Below are positions 1 through 7,445 of a stretch of DNA of 17,350 nucleotides, in pieces. Positions within the stretch are counted from its first letter, which is position 1, and each line of letters begins with the position of its first letter. The translations under genes and the position numbers were made by a program. The stretch is from CAYYNP01 sp964472545 (GTDB lineage Bacteria > Planctomycetota > Planctomycetia > Pirellulales > Thermoguttaceae): assembly GCA_964472545.1 (NCBI GenBank), contig CAYYNP010000218.1, positions 1 through 17,350 on the forward strand, written 5' to 3'. Under the pieces are notes generated by a model, which ran no database searches, was not told where the DNA came from, and saw only the letters and a list, made by a program, of their open reading frames with translations.

Positions 1-51
1 TCGCGGAGCGAGACGCCTACTATGCACGGTGCAGACATTATCAACTCCCGC

Positions 52-2679
52 TTAGTTTTCCGCGGACTCGCCGTAGGCTTCCCAGAACACGCGAACCAGG
101 TCGTCGACCAGAGGATAGCAGGGGTTGGCCCCCACGCACTGGTCGTCGAAGGCGACCTCCGCCATGTGTCGCACTTGGGCCTCGAAGTCGCTGCGCGAGA
201 CACCCGCCTCGGCAATCGTGGCCGGCACGTCGAGCCGGGCTTTCAAGTCGGCAACGGCCCGGATGAGACTCTCGACTCCCTCTTCGGGCGTGGAGGCGTC
301 GAGCCGCAGGGCGTCGGCGATCTCGGCGTAGCGCTCTTTGGCCTGCGGAAACTGGTACTTCGGATAGCTGACGAACTTGGTCGGCAGCGCAGCGTTGAAA
401 CGGATCACCGGGATCATCACCAACGCATTGGCTCGGCCGTGGGGGATGTGGAACGTTGCCCCCAGGATATGGGCCAGGCAGTGGTTCACACCCAGAAACG
501 CGTTGGTGAAGGCCAAGCCGGCGATGGTCGAGGCGTTGTGCATCTTCTCCCGGGCCAGCGCGTCGCTGCCGTCGGTGTATGCCTTGGGCAAGTACTCGAA
601 GACCAGCCGCATCGCCCGCAGCGCCAACGGGTCGGTATAGTCGGAGGCCACCACCGAGACGAACGATTCGAGCGCATGGGCCAACACGTCCAAACCGGTA
701 TCGGCGGTTACGTGCGGAGGCACGCTCATCGTGAGATTCGGATCGATAATGGCCACGTCCGGCACCAACTCGTAGTCGGCCAGCGGGTACTTCGTATTGG
801 TCTTTTCGTCGGTGACGACCGAGAACGCCGTGACCTCGGAGCCGGTGCCGCTGGTGGTGGGAATGGCGATCATCTTGGCTTTGCGGCCCAGTTCCGGGAA
901 GCGCACGACCCGCTTGCGGATGTCGACGAAGCGGAGCCGGAGGTCGTCGAAGCTGATCTTGGGGTCCTCGTAGAAGAGCCACATGGCCTTGGCGGCGTCC
1001 AACGGCGAGCCGCCGCCAAGGGCAATGAGCAGGTCGGGCTCGAACCGCTGCATGGCCCGGGCACCGGCGTCGATGGTTTCCACGGTGGGATCCGATTTGA
1101 CGTCGGAGAAGACGGCCGAGGCGATGCCGGCCTGGCGGAGATAGCCCTCGATGCGTTCGGTCGTTCCCAACCGCACGGCCGACCCCGAGCAGATGATGAT
1201 CGCGCGTCGGACGCCCATTTCCATGATTTCGTGGGTAAAGAACTCATCCAGCGAGCCCGCCTCGAAGTAGATTCTCGGCGGGACTCGAAACCACCTCATG
1301 TCGACCATTCTCTTTGTCACCCGCTTGAGGTTCAGTAGATGGGAAACGGTCACGTTATCCGTGGTGATGTTTTGTCCGCCCGCCCCGCAACCGAGGGTGA
1401 GCGACGGATGGATGCGGTTGTAGAGCCCGCCGATGGCCCCGTGGGTCGAGGGCGAGTTGACGATGATCCGCCCGGCGACGACCGTCTCGCTGAATTTCTT
1501 CACCGCGTCGGCGTCTTCGGAACAGATGGCCGCGGAATGGCCCAGCCCGCCGAAGTGCATTAAGTCGGTGCAGACGTTCACGCCTTCCTCGAGGCTTCGC
1601 ACGCTGTAGAACCCGAGGATTGGGCAGAGTTTCTCGCGCGAGAGCGGGTACTGTTCGCCTACGCCTTTGAGCCGCGCGATCAGCGCCCGGATGTTCTCGG
1701 GGATTTCGATGCCGGCCAGTTCGGCGATTCGCCGGGGGCTCTGGCCGACCACTTGCGGCGACATGCTCTGCCGCTCGGCGTCGATGGCGACTTCCTGGAC
1801 CTTGGTGATTTCGCGGGGTTTGAGGAAGTAGGCCCCCTGCGACTTGAACCGCTCGACAACCGCCTCTTCGATCTTACGGTCGACGACCACCGCCTGCTCC
1901 GAGGCACAGATCATGCCGTTGTCGAAAGTCTTGCTCATCAGGACGTCGTTGACGGCCGTGTTGACGTCGGCGCTGCGCTCGATGAAGACCGGTACGTTGC
2001 CCGGCCCTACGCCAATGGCCGGCGTGCCGGACGCGTAGGCGGCGTGTACCAGCCCCATGCCGCCGGTGGCCAGAATCAGCGAGACGTGCGGGTGCGACAT
2101 CAGCGCCTGGGTCATCTCGCGAGACGGTTCTTCGACCCAACGGACCACGTAATCCGGCGCCCCGGCGGCCAGCGCGGCTTCGTAAACGGTTCGTGCGGCC
2201 TCGACGCTGCTACGCAACGCTTTGCGCGACGCGCAGACAATAATCGAGTTGCGGGTCTTCAGGGCGATCAGGCACTTGAAGAGCGCCGTCGAGGTGGGAT
2301 TCGTCACCGGAGTGATTCCCAGCACGACGCCCAGCGGTTCGGCAAACTCCATCAGGCCCGTCGCCGGACAATCGCTCACTAGCCCGACCGTCTTCAGATC
2401 GCGGATATCGTTGTAGACGTATTCGGTGGCGAAGAGGTTCTTAATCACCTTATCCTCGAACACGCCCATGCCGGTTTCGTCGGCGGCCATGCGGGCGAGT
2501 TCGATGTGCTTAGCGGCGCCGGCTTTGGCTGCGGCGTCGACGATCCGATCGACCTCCTGCTGGTCGTACTGGGTGAAAATGGCCGCGGCCTCCCGGGCTT
2601 GGGAAACCAACTCGGCGGCCGCTTCGCCGATCTCTGCTGCTTCGACCTTGCCCAGGGAGCGCGTCGTCTTCTTTGCCAC
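52..2679 (-). CDS. adhE: Bifunctional acetaldehyde-CoA/alcohol dehydrogenase AdhE
   Basis: This 875-residue protein is full length for AdhE, the cytosolic enzyme that reduces acetyl-CoA to acetaldehyde and then ethanol with two NADH. The N-terminal aldehyde dehydrogenase domain (about 1-450) carries the catalytic cysteine in NGMICASEQ (Cys258). A linker near 450-465 leads to an iron-dependent alcohol dehydrogenase domain with the nucleotide-binding GGGSPLDAAK (555-564) and TTSGTGSE (608-615). The expected iron ligands are present: Asp664, His668, His733 and His747 (HIPHG). The start is GTG, chosen because a perfect AGGAGG lies 6 nt upstream. It follows the STAS gene by 63 bp on the same strand with no visible terminator, so read-through from the anti-sigma operon is possible. 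Both active sites look intact. The reverse (ethanol-oxidising) direction cannot be excluded from sequence. Confidence 0.96.
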   Translation of the reverse strand: MAKKTTRSLGKVEAAEIGEAAAELVSQAREAAAIFTQYDQQEVDRIVDAAAKAGAAKHIELARMAADETGMGVFEDKVIKNLFATEYVYNDIRDLKTVGLVSDCPATGLMEFAEPLGVVLGITPVTNPTSTALFKCLIALKTRNSIIVCASRKALRSSVEAARTVYEAALAAGAPDYVVRWVEEPSREMTQALMSHPHVSLILATGGMGLVHAAYASGTPAIGVGPGNVPVFIERSADVNTAVNDVLMSKTFDNGMICASEQAVVVDRKIEEAVVERFKSQGAYFLKPREITKVQEVAIDAERQSMSPQVVGQSPRRIAELAGIEIPENIRALIARLKGVGEQYPLSREKLCPILGFYSVRSLEEGVNVCTDLMHFGGLGHSAAICSEDADAVKKFSETVVAGRIIVNSPSTHGAIGGLYNRIHPSLTLGCGAGGQNITTDNVTVSHLLNLKRVTKRMVDMRWFRVPPRIYFEAGSLDEFFTHEIMEMGVRRAIIICSGSAVRLGTTERIEGYLRQAGIASAVFSDVKSDPTVETIDAGARAMQRFEPDLLIALGGGSPLDAAKAMWLFYEDPKISFDDLRLRFVDIRKRVVRFPELGRKAKMIAIPTTSGTGSEVTAFSVVTDEKTNTKYPLADYELVPDVAIIDPNLTMSVPPHVTADTGLDVLAHALESFVSVVASDYTDPLALRAMRLVFEYLPKAYTDGSDALAREKMHNASTIAGLAFTNAFLGVNHCLAHILGATFHIPHGRANALVMIPVIRFNAALPTKFVSYPKYQFPQAKERYAEIADALRLDASTPEEGVESLIRAVADLKARLDVPATIAEAGVSRSDFEAQVRHMAEVAFDDQCVGANPCYPLVDDLVRVFWEAYGESAEN

Positions 2680-2685
2680 CGGTCA

Positions 2686-2691
2686 CCTCCT
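2686..2691 (-). promoter_or_regulatory. Strong Shine-Dalgarno of adhE
   Basis: On the minus strand AGGAGG lies 6 nt before a GTG codon. This perfect anti-16S match fixes the GTG at 2677-2679 as the adhE start and suggests efficient independent initiation despite the non-ATG codon. Confidence 0.85.
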
Positions 2692-2742
2692 TCGATGGTT
2701 GAACGTCCGGGTGTGTTGCCGCTCGATCGATTGCCGTGCGGG

Positions 2743-3087
2743 CTACGAGATCGCCTCGACGGCTTCTTCTTCGCTCTGGCAGAAGTGGAACAGCCCGTCG
2801 AGGGCCGAGACTTTGAAGATCTTGTACACGGCCGGCTGCGCATGGATGACGGCGAGTCTCTTGTCCGACTCTTGCACGCTCTTGTGTGCGGCCAGCAGCA
2901 TCCTCAGCCCCGAACTGCTGATGAAATCGACGCGCTGGAGGTCGACGATCACCCCGGCGGCGGAGCGCTGGACGGCCTGCATGAGCTGCGGCGAATCGGC
3001 CTCGGCCGTTTCCATATCCAATCGTCCGGAGAGCGAAGCGAGTTCGACCTCCGAACTGAATTCACTCGTGCGTACTTCGACGGCCAT
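2743..3087 (-). CDS. STAS-domain anti-sigma factor antagonist (RsbV/SpoIIAA-like)
   Basis: This 114-residue protein is a single STAS domain, the usual size for this family. In the partner-switching scheme the unphosphorylated form binds the RsbW-type kinase and so frees a sigma factor. Phosphorylation of a serine in the DFxxSSG motif blocks that binding. Here the motif is DFISSSGLRML (54-64). Ser58 aligns with the phosphorylated serine of SpoIIAA, and the residue before it, Asp in SpoIIAA, is Ser57. The ATG is preceded by AGGGAG with 8 nt spacing, inside the end of the kinase gene, which it overlaps by 26 nt. That overlap indicates coupled translation and a fixed ratio of kinase to antagonist. 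Function is inferred from family and neighbours. Confidence 0.92.
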   Translation of the reverse strand: MAVEVRTSEFSSEVELASLSGRLDMETAEADSPQLMQAVQRSAAGVIVDLQRVDFISSSGLRMLLAAHKSVQESDKRLAVIHAQPAVYKIFKVSALDGLFHFCQSEEEAVEAIS

Positions 3088-3565
3088 CGTGGGATCTCCC
3101 TGTCTTGTATTTCATGAGCGTGAGGCAGTTGCCCTTACGCTCGGTCCTCTTGTAGTGCACTTCGTCGGCCAATTGCCGCATCAGCCCCAGCCCCATGCCG
3201 CCGGAAGCCGGGTCGTGCGCCCGCTTCTCTTCGGCAATGCGTGCCCCTTCCTTCGGGTCGAACGGCTTTCCACGATCTCGAACTTCGACCGCTACCGCCT
3301 CGGCTGCGTCGGAAAAGACCACCGTCATCTCGCCGCGGGCCGCCTCGGCAAACGCATAGCGGACGACGTTCGTGCAAGCCTCGTCGAGCGCCACCTCGAG
3401 ATCGCGGCATTGCTCGTCGCTCAAGCCGGCCCGGGCGCCGAACCACCGCAATACGTTGCCGATCAGCGCGAGATACGCCGCTTCGGCCGGCACACACAAC
3501 ACGGTGCGCCCGGCAGCATCGGACGAAATCGCCTCGCACGTCGGGCGGCTGTCGGATTCGCTCAT
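3062..3565 (-). CDS. RsbW/SpoIIAB-like anti-sigma factor serine kinase (HATPase_c)
   Basis: This 167-residue protein is a single GHKL ATPase domain. The N box is EVALDEACTNVVRYA, with the Mg-binding Asn65. The G1 box is DRGKPFD starting at Asp97, and the glycine-rich G2 box is SGGMGLGL (121-128). Members of this family phosphorylate a STAS antagonist and sequester a sigma factor. The gene lies between the PP2C phosphatase (28-nt gap) and the STAS gene (26-nt overlap), which is the classic order of opposing activities. The start is ATG with a GAGGA about 13 nt upstream, rather far. The last 15 or so residues (GRSHDGRRSTHE) are a basic tail created by the overlap and are probably not part of the fold. 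The cognate sigma factor is not in the window. Confidence 0.92.
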   Translation of the reverse strand: MSESDSRPTCEAISSDAAGRTVLCVPAEAAYLALIGNVLRWFGARAGLSDEQCRDLEVALDEACTNVVRYAFAEAARGEMTVVFSDAAEAVAVEVRDRGKPFDPKEGARIAEEKRAHDPASGGMGLGLMRQLADEVHYKRTERKGNCLTLMKYKTGRSHDGRRSTHE

Positions 3566-3593
3566 CGTCGTTTCGAGTTCCTCAGGTGCCCGA

Positions 3594-5231
3594 CTATTCC
3601 GCCGTCCGTCCGAACACGACCAGCGAGATATCGTCGCTCTGTGGGTGTCCGGCGGCGTGGCGGCGGACGTCTTCCAGAAGCCGCCGGCCGATCTGCTCGG
3701 GTGGCTTGCCCTGTAGGCCTTCGAGTTGTTCGCAGATCCGTTCGTCGGAGTAGAGTTCTTCGGCCGCGTTCATCGCCTCGCTGATGCCGTCGCTGTACAG
3801 GACGACCATCTCGCCCGGGTCCAGCGTGGTGGTTGCGTTGGGGTACGGGCAATCCTCGACGATCCCGAACGGAAAACCGGTGACGTCGGCGCCGGCCGGC
3901 TTGTCGATCGCGCCGTTTCGGCGCAGAAACAACGGCGACATGTGACCCGCGTTGGCCACGCTGATCCGGTGCGTCGTGGGGTCGATGATGCACAGCGCCA
4001 GCGTAACGAAGGCCGAGTCGACGCTGGCCTCGCAGATCTCCCGGTTGACGACGGCCATCGCCTCGACCAGGTCGTCCGGATGGCTCAACAAGGCCACCTT
4101 GCAGACCGCGGAGAGCTTGGCCATCATCAGCGCGGCCGGCACGCCCTTGCCGGAAACGTCGCCCAGCAATGCGGCCTGCTTCCCGTTGGGCAGCCGGACG
4201 AAGTCGTAGTAGTCTCCGCCGATCTTGCCCGCCGCCAGGTAGTAGCCCCAGAAGGCGTATCCGGCCAGTTCGGGCGGCGACTTCGGCAGGAATTTGTGCT
4301 GCACCTCGTGGGCGAAGTCCATCTCCTTTTGCAATCGGGCCTGTTTGAGCATCTCGCGGTGGAGTTGCGCCGACTCGATCGAGACCGACGCCTGAATGGC
4401 CACGCTGGCGAGAATGTGTACGTCGTCCTCGTCGAACTTCGCCTCTTCCTGCCGCGCGTCGAGTTGCAAAACGCCCAGCACGTCGGCCTCGCGCGAGAGC
4501 AGCGGCACGCACATGATCGAACGGATCTGGAACTGGACGATGCTCTGGGCCACGCCGAACCGCTCGTCGGCCGCGGCGTCGGTGCTGAGGATCGCCTGGC
4601 GGTCGGCGATTGCCCGTTCGGCGATCGTCTTGCTGTATTCGACCGTGTCTTGGCCGCCGCTACGGTGCTTGACGGCCTCGGGGACGAGTTGGCCGTCTTG
4701 CAGCAACAAGACCAATGCCCGGTCGGCCTGCGGGAAGATCTCGAACAGCCCGTCGAGCATCTTCGCCAACACGTCCTGCAAGTCGAGCGTGCTGCCCAGC
4801 GCCTCGGTGATCTGCAGGATCGCCCGCAACTTGCCTTCGGCGTTGATACTGGCGGCCGTGCCGGCGCTTTGGCGGGCGTCGAACGTGTTGAGGATGACCA
4901 TTGAGGCGTCGTCCGTCTTGGCAACCGCCGCGGGCAGATCCGAGCGAAACTCCAAGAGCGTGTCGCCGACGCCGATCTGATCCTTGTCGTTCAGCCGCAC
5001 GCGGCCGCTAAGCTGGCGGCCGTTGACGAAGGTGTGATTGGTGCTGCCGAGGTCCTCGACGCCGTAGCCCTCATCCAACCTGACCAGCCGGGCGTGGCGC
5101 CGACTGGCCAAGCCGCTGTCGATCACCACGTGGCACTGCCCGTCCCGGCCCAGCAGGATTTCCTCGTCGACCAACTCGAACTGCGCGCCCTGGTTATCTC
5201 CCCGAAGCACTTGCAGCGTCTGACCGTTCAT
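3594..5231 (-). CDS. FHA-GAF-PP2C (SpoIIE/RsbU-type) serine phosphatase
   Basis: This 545-residue cytosolic signalling protein has three parts. An FHA domain (about 5-97) has intact phosphothreonine-binding signatures: LLGRD (26-30), SRRHA (43-47) and GSTNHTFVNG (62-71). A GAF domain spans about 135-295. A helical linker (295-315) leads to a PP2C SpoIIE domain (about 320-545) with the metal-binding aspartates in GGDYYD (338-343), GDVSGKG (357-363), YSDG (479-482) and SDDIS (532-536). RsbU-type enzymes dephosphorylate the STAS antagonist and so switch the sigma factor on. Here the activating signal probably enters through a phosphorylated partner at FHA and/or a ligand at GAF. The ATG has GGAGGG 5 nt upstream. 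It is the first gene of the leftward operon. Confidence 0.94.
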   Translation of the reverse strand: MNGQTLQVLRGDNQGAQFELVDEEILLGRDGQCHVVIDSGLASRRHARLVRLDEGYGVEDLGSTNHTFVNGRQLSGRVRLNDKDQIGVGDTLLEFRSDLPAAVAKTDDASMVILNTFDARQSAGTAASINAEGKLRAILQITEALGSTLDLQDVLAKMLDGLFEIFPQADRALVLLLQDGQLVPEAVKHRSGGQDTVEYSKTIAERAIADRQAILSTDAAADERFGVAQSIVQFQIRSIMCVPLLSREADVLGVLQLDARQEEAKFDEDDVHILASVAIQASVSIESAQLHREMLKQARLQKEMDFAHEVQHKFLPKSPPELAGYAFWGYYLAAGKIGGDYYDFVRLPNGKQAALLGDVSGKGVPAALMMAKLSAVCKVALLSHPDDLVEAMAVVNREICEASVDSAFVTLALCIIDPTTHRISVANAGHMSPLFLRRNGAIDKPAGADVTGFPFGIVEDCPYPNATTTLDPGEMVVLYSDGISEAMNAAEELYSDERICEQLEGLQGKPPEQIGRRLLEDVRRHAAGHPQSDDISLVVFGRTAE

Positions 5232-5299
5232 CGCGACCCTCCGAGATTCCCGCCTCCTGGACGGCGGCCGACAAGAGTACCTTTGGCAAGCCGACCGTG

Positions 5300-5305
5300 A
5301 TTATA
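5300..5305 (-). promoter_or_regulatory. Candidate -10 element for the leftward phosphatase/kinase/STAS operon
   Basis: A perfect TATAAT is present on the minus strand about 70 nt before the phosphatase ATG. No clear TTGACA-like -35 sits at 16-18 bp spacing, so the call rests on the hexamer and its position. A 5' leader of about 60 nt is expected. Confidence 0.45.
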
Positions 5306-5437
5306 GCTTCTGGAGAGTCTTCGTGTAGGTGGCCAACGCGGCGCGCGAACCGATGGGCCGCAACGGGAGAGTCGGCGAGGTCGGGCCGTCTCGGAGACCG
5401 GGGGCTAGATGACGGGCTGTGTTTTGTCCAAGCTGGC

Positions 5438-5446
5438 TGCTATAAT
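5438..5446 (+). promoter_or_regulatory. Candidate extended -10 promoter for resB-ccsA
   Basis: The sequence TGCTATAAT is a full extended -10 (TGnTATAAT). No good -35 hexamer is visible at the standard distance, which is usual for extended -10 promoters. Transcription would begin near 5453, leaving a leader of about 140 nt before the resB ATG. Confidence 0.5.
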
Positions 5447-5590
5447 ATGTGCCTCGTTCGAATAGCAGGCACCCGCCCGGCAATCGGCATTGCCTAATAC
5501 CCCCCTACACAACGGTCATCGCCGCCGACGAGAGTTCGTCTCGGATCCCGATCGGACACCTTAGGACGGAAGCAGCAAGAAGGAACGGAG

Positions 5591-7435
5591 ATGCGCAGCA
5601 AGTCAGACCGGCGGCCGATCGAAGTGCTTCGACGTTTTGGTTCTCTTTGGCTGGGCCGCGCTCTGTTGGTCATCATCTTGGTTGCCATGGCGTGTGCAAC
5701 CGTCTTCGAGAAATCGCACGGCACCGAACAGGCCCTGGCGCTGTTCTACAAGTCGTGGTGGTTCAAGCTGTTTCTGCTGTGTCTGGCAATCAATGTGGGG
5801 ATCGCCGTCTTCACGCGGTTGCCCTTCTCGCAGAAGCAGATCGGGTTCGTGCTGACTCATGCGTCGGTGCTGGTCATCCTGGTGGGAGCCCTGGTTTCCG
5901 AGTACATGGCCGTCGAAGGCACGATTGGGATGGACGAGGGAGATACCGTCAAGCATTACACTGTCGTTCAAGACACGCTGTTCCTCCGCAAACGGGGCGA
6001 AAAGGCCGAGGCAACGGTCGATATCACGGGCCTTCCCGCCAAGGGCGTTTTGCCTACCGACCACCCCCAGACCGAGCCTCTGGGCCTGGACGACGTGAGC
6101 GTCGAGGTCGTCCGCTACGTGCCGGATAGCCGTGTGCAGCAAGAGTTGACCAATGACGGACGGCTCCCGCGGCTTGGCGCCGAAGCGACCATTTCCGATC
6201 CCGATACCGGCCGCGAAGCCTCCACTTTCTTGTTTGCCGACCGGCCGACAGGGTTGGGTGGGATCGCGACGGAGCTACGCAGCGTCGACGCAGAAGAACT
6301 GCAACGGCTTATCGATAATGCAGCAAGGCCGCCCGACGAGCAATCACAAACCTTGGGCTCGCTGCGGATAGAGCATGAGGGAAAGACTTTCGAGTTTCCC
6401 GTCGAAGACTGCATGCAAGAGGCCGTGGCCGTAGGGGAAACCGGCTTCACGGTCAAAGTTTTGCGGTATCTGCCGCATGCTATCGTCGGCCCAGACCGCA
6501 AGATCGAAAACCTCTCGAACGAGCCGAGGAATCCGGCCCTCGAAGTCGAGGTCACCGGGCCCGAGGGCACGGTCCGGTCGCACGCATTTGCCAACGTTCA
6601 CAATCTCCAGGCGATGCACGGTACGCGGGACTCCGCCAACCCGCACGGCGCGCAGGACTCCGCCGAGTTGAAGGTCGTCTTTTCCGCTTCGGAAGACCTG
6701 GTCCCGTCGGCGCCGATCAGCCTGTTGGCTGGCCCCGAGAATAAGCTCCACGTTCGGTTCGCGCTCGAAGGCCAACCGGTGGTAGTCGAAGAACTGACTC
6801 TCGGCAAACCCTGCGAGACGCCTTTCGAGGGCTTTCAGTTGACCGTGCATCGCCGCGTCGATCGGGCGCTCGTCAAGCGGACGGTCATCCCGTTGGAGAA
6901 AGGCCGTGAGGGCCGCGTGGCGGCGGTCCAGTTGCACGTGCGGAGCCCTGCCGGGACCCAGGGAGTATGGCTGCAGAAAGGCGACAGACGGTCATTCATG
7001 GCCAACGGAGCCATCTACGATCTGGAATACGCCAACAAGCAAGTGCCACTGGGGTTCTCCGTCACGTTGCAGAGTGCCGAGGTCGGCTTCTATCCCGGCA
7101 CGGGGGAGAAGGCCTCTTACGAAAGCCTGATCCGCATCGTCGATCCGGGTGCGAGTAAGAAGATCAGTCGTATGGTCAGCATGAACAACCCCGTCAAGTA
7201 CGGCGGATACACGTTCTCCCAATCGAACATGGGCCAACGGGGGGGCTGGACTTTTCTGGGCGTGTCGTCCGATCCGGGCGAGCCGATCGTCTTCATCGGC
7301 TACTGCGGGTTGATGGTGGGGATGCTGATGGTGTTGTGGCGGCGAATCGCAGACCACCGCGCTGCGTCGGCCGGCGCTTTGCGGGCCGATGAGGCGAAAA
7401 GCGGCCGGCCGACGCCGGATTCCGCGGGAAATTGA
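5591..7435 (+). CDS. resB: Cytochrome c biogenesis protein ResB (Ccs1/CcsB)
   Basis: This 614-residue membrane protein is the ResB half of the system II cytochrome c synthetase. With CcsA it moves heme out and presents it to CxxCH apocytochromes. Three N-terminal membrane segments are visible (about 20-38, 57-74 and 85-104). The third contains LTHASVL, whose His90 matches a conserved heme-associated histidine of the family. A large periplasmic region follows (about 105-565). It ends with the family motif MNNPVKYGGYTFSQS (531-545) just before the last membrane segment (566-584). A basic 30-residue cytoplasmic tail closes the protein. The ATG is preceded by a purine-rich AAGGAACGGAG. ccsA starts 10 nt after its stop, so the two are co-transcribed. 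Confidence 0.94.
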   Translation: MRSKSDRRPIEVLRRFGSLWLGRALLVIILVAMACATVFEKSHGTEQALALFYKSWWFKLFLLCLAINVGIAVFTRLPFSQKQIGFVLTHASVLVILVGALVSEYMAVEGTIGMDEGDTVKHYTVVQDTLFLRKRGEKAEATVDITGLPAKGVLPTDHPQTEPLGLDDVSVEVVRYVPDSRVQQELTNDGRLPRLGAEATISDPDTGREASTFLFADRPTGLGGIATELRSVDAEELQRLIDNAARPPDEQSQTLGSLRIEHEGKTFEFPVEDCMQEAVAVGETGFTVKVLRYLPHAIVGPDRKIENLSNEPRNPALEVEVTGPEGTVRSHAFANVHNLQAMHGTRDSANPHGAQDSAELKVVFSASEDLVPSAPISLLAGPENKLHVRFALEGQPVVVEELTLGKPCETPFEGFQLTVHRRVDRALVKRTVIPLEKGREGRVAAVQLHVRSPAGTQGVWLQKGDRRSFMANGAIYDLEYANKQVPLGFSVTLQSAEVGFYPGTGEKASYESLIRIVDPGASKKISRMVSMNNPVKYGGYTFSQSNMGQRGGWTFLGVSSDPGEPIVFIGYCGLMVGMLMVLWRRIADHRAASAGALRADEAKSGRPTPDSAGN

Positions 7436-7445
7436 TGGAGAATCG

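Larger units (their letters stand above)
5232..5590. other. Divergent intergenic region between the phosphatase and resB operons
   Basis: These 359 bp separate two divergently transcribed operons and contain no plausible gene. They hold one TATAAT on each strand (5300-5305 minus, 5441-5446 plus), whose centres are about 140 bp apart. A small inverted repeat GACGA-GAGT-TCGTC lies near 5528-5541 in the resB leader. The first 60 nt or so upstream of the phosphatase and the 140 nt or so upstream of resB would be 5' untranslated leaders. Confidence 0.6.

Noticed and set aside
22..1338. 438-codon plus-strand open frame opposite adhE
   Set aside because: It is antisense to a fully conserved AdhE domain, has low-complexity His/Arg/Gly-rich composition and no family pattern. 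It is a by-product of high GC codon bias.
2426..3784. 452-codon plus-strand open frame across the STAS/kinase genes
   Set aside because: It lies opposite three well-supported genes and changes composition abruptly. No recognisable domain.
3726..4904. 392-codon plus-strand open frame opposite the phosphatase
   Set aside because: Antisense shadow of the SpoIIE and GAF domains.
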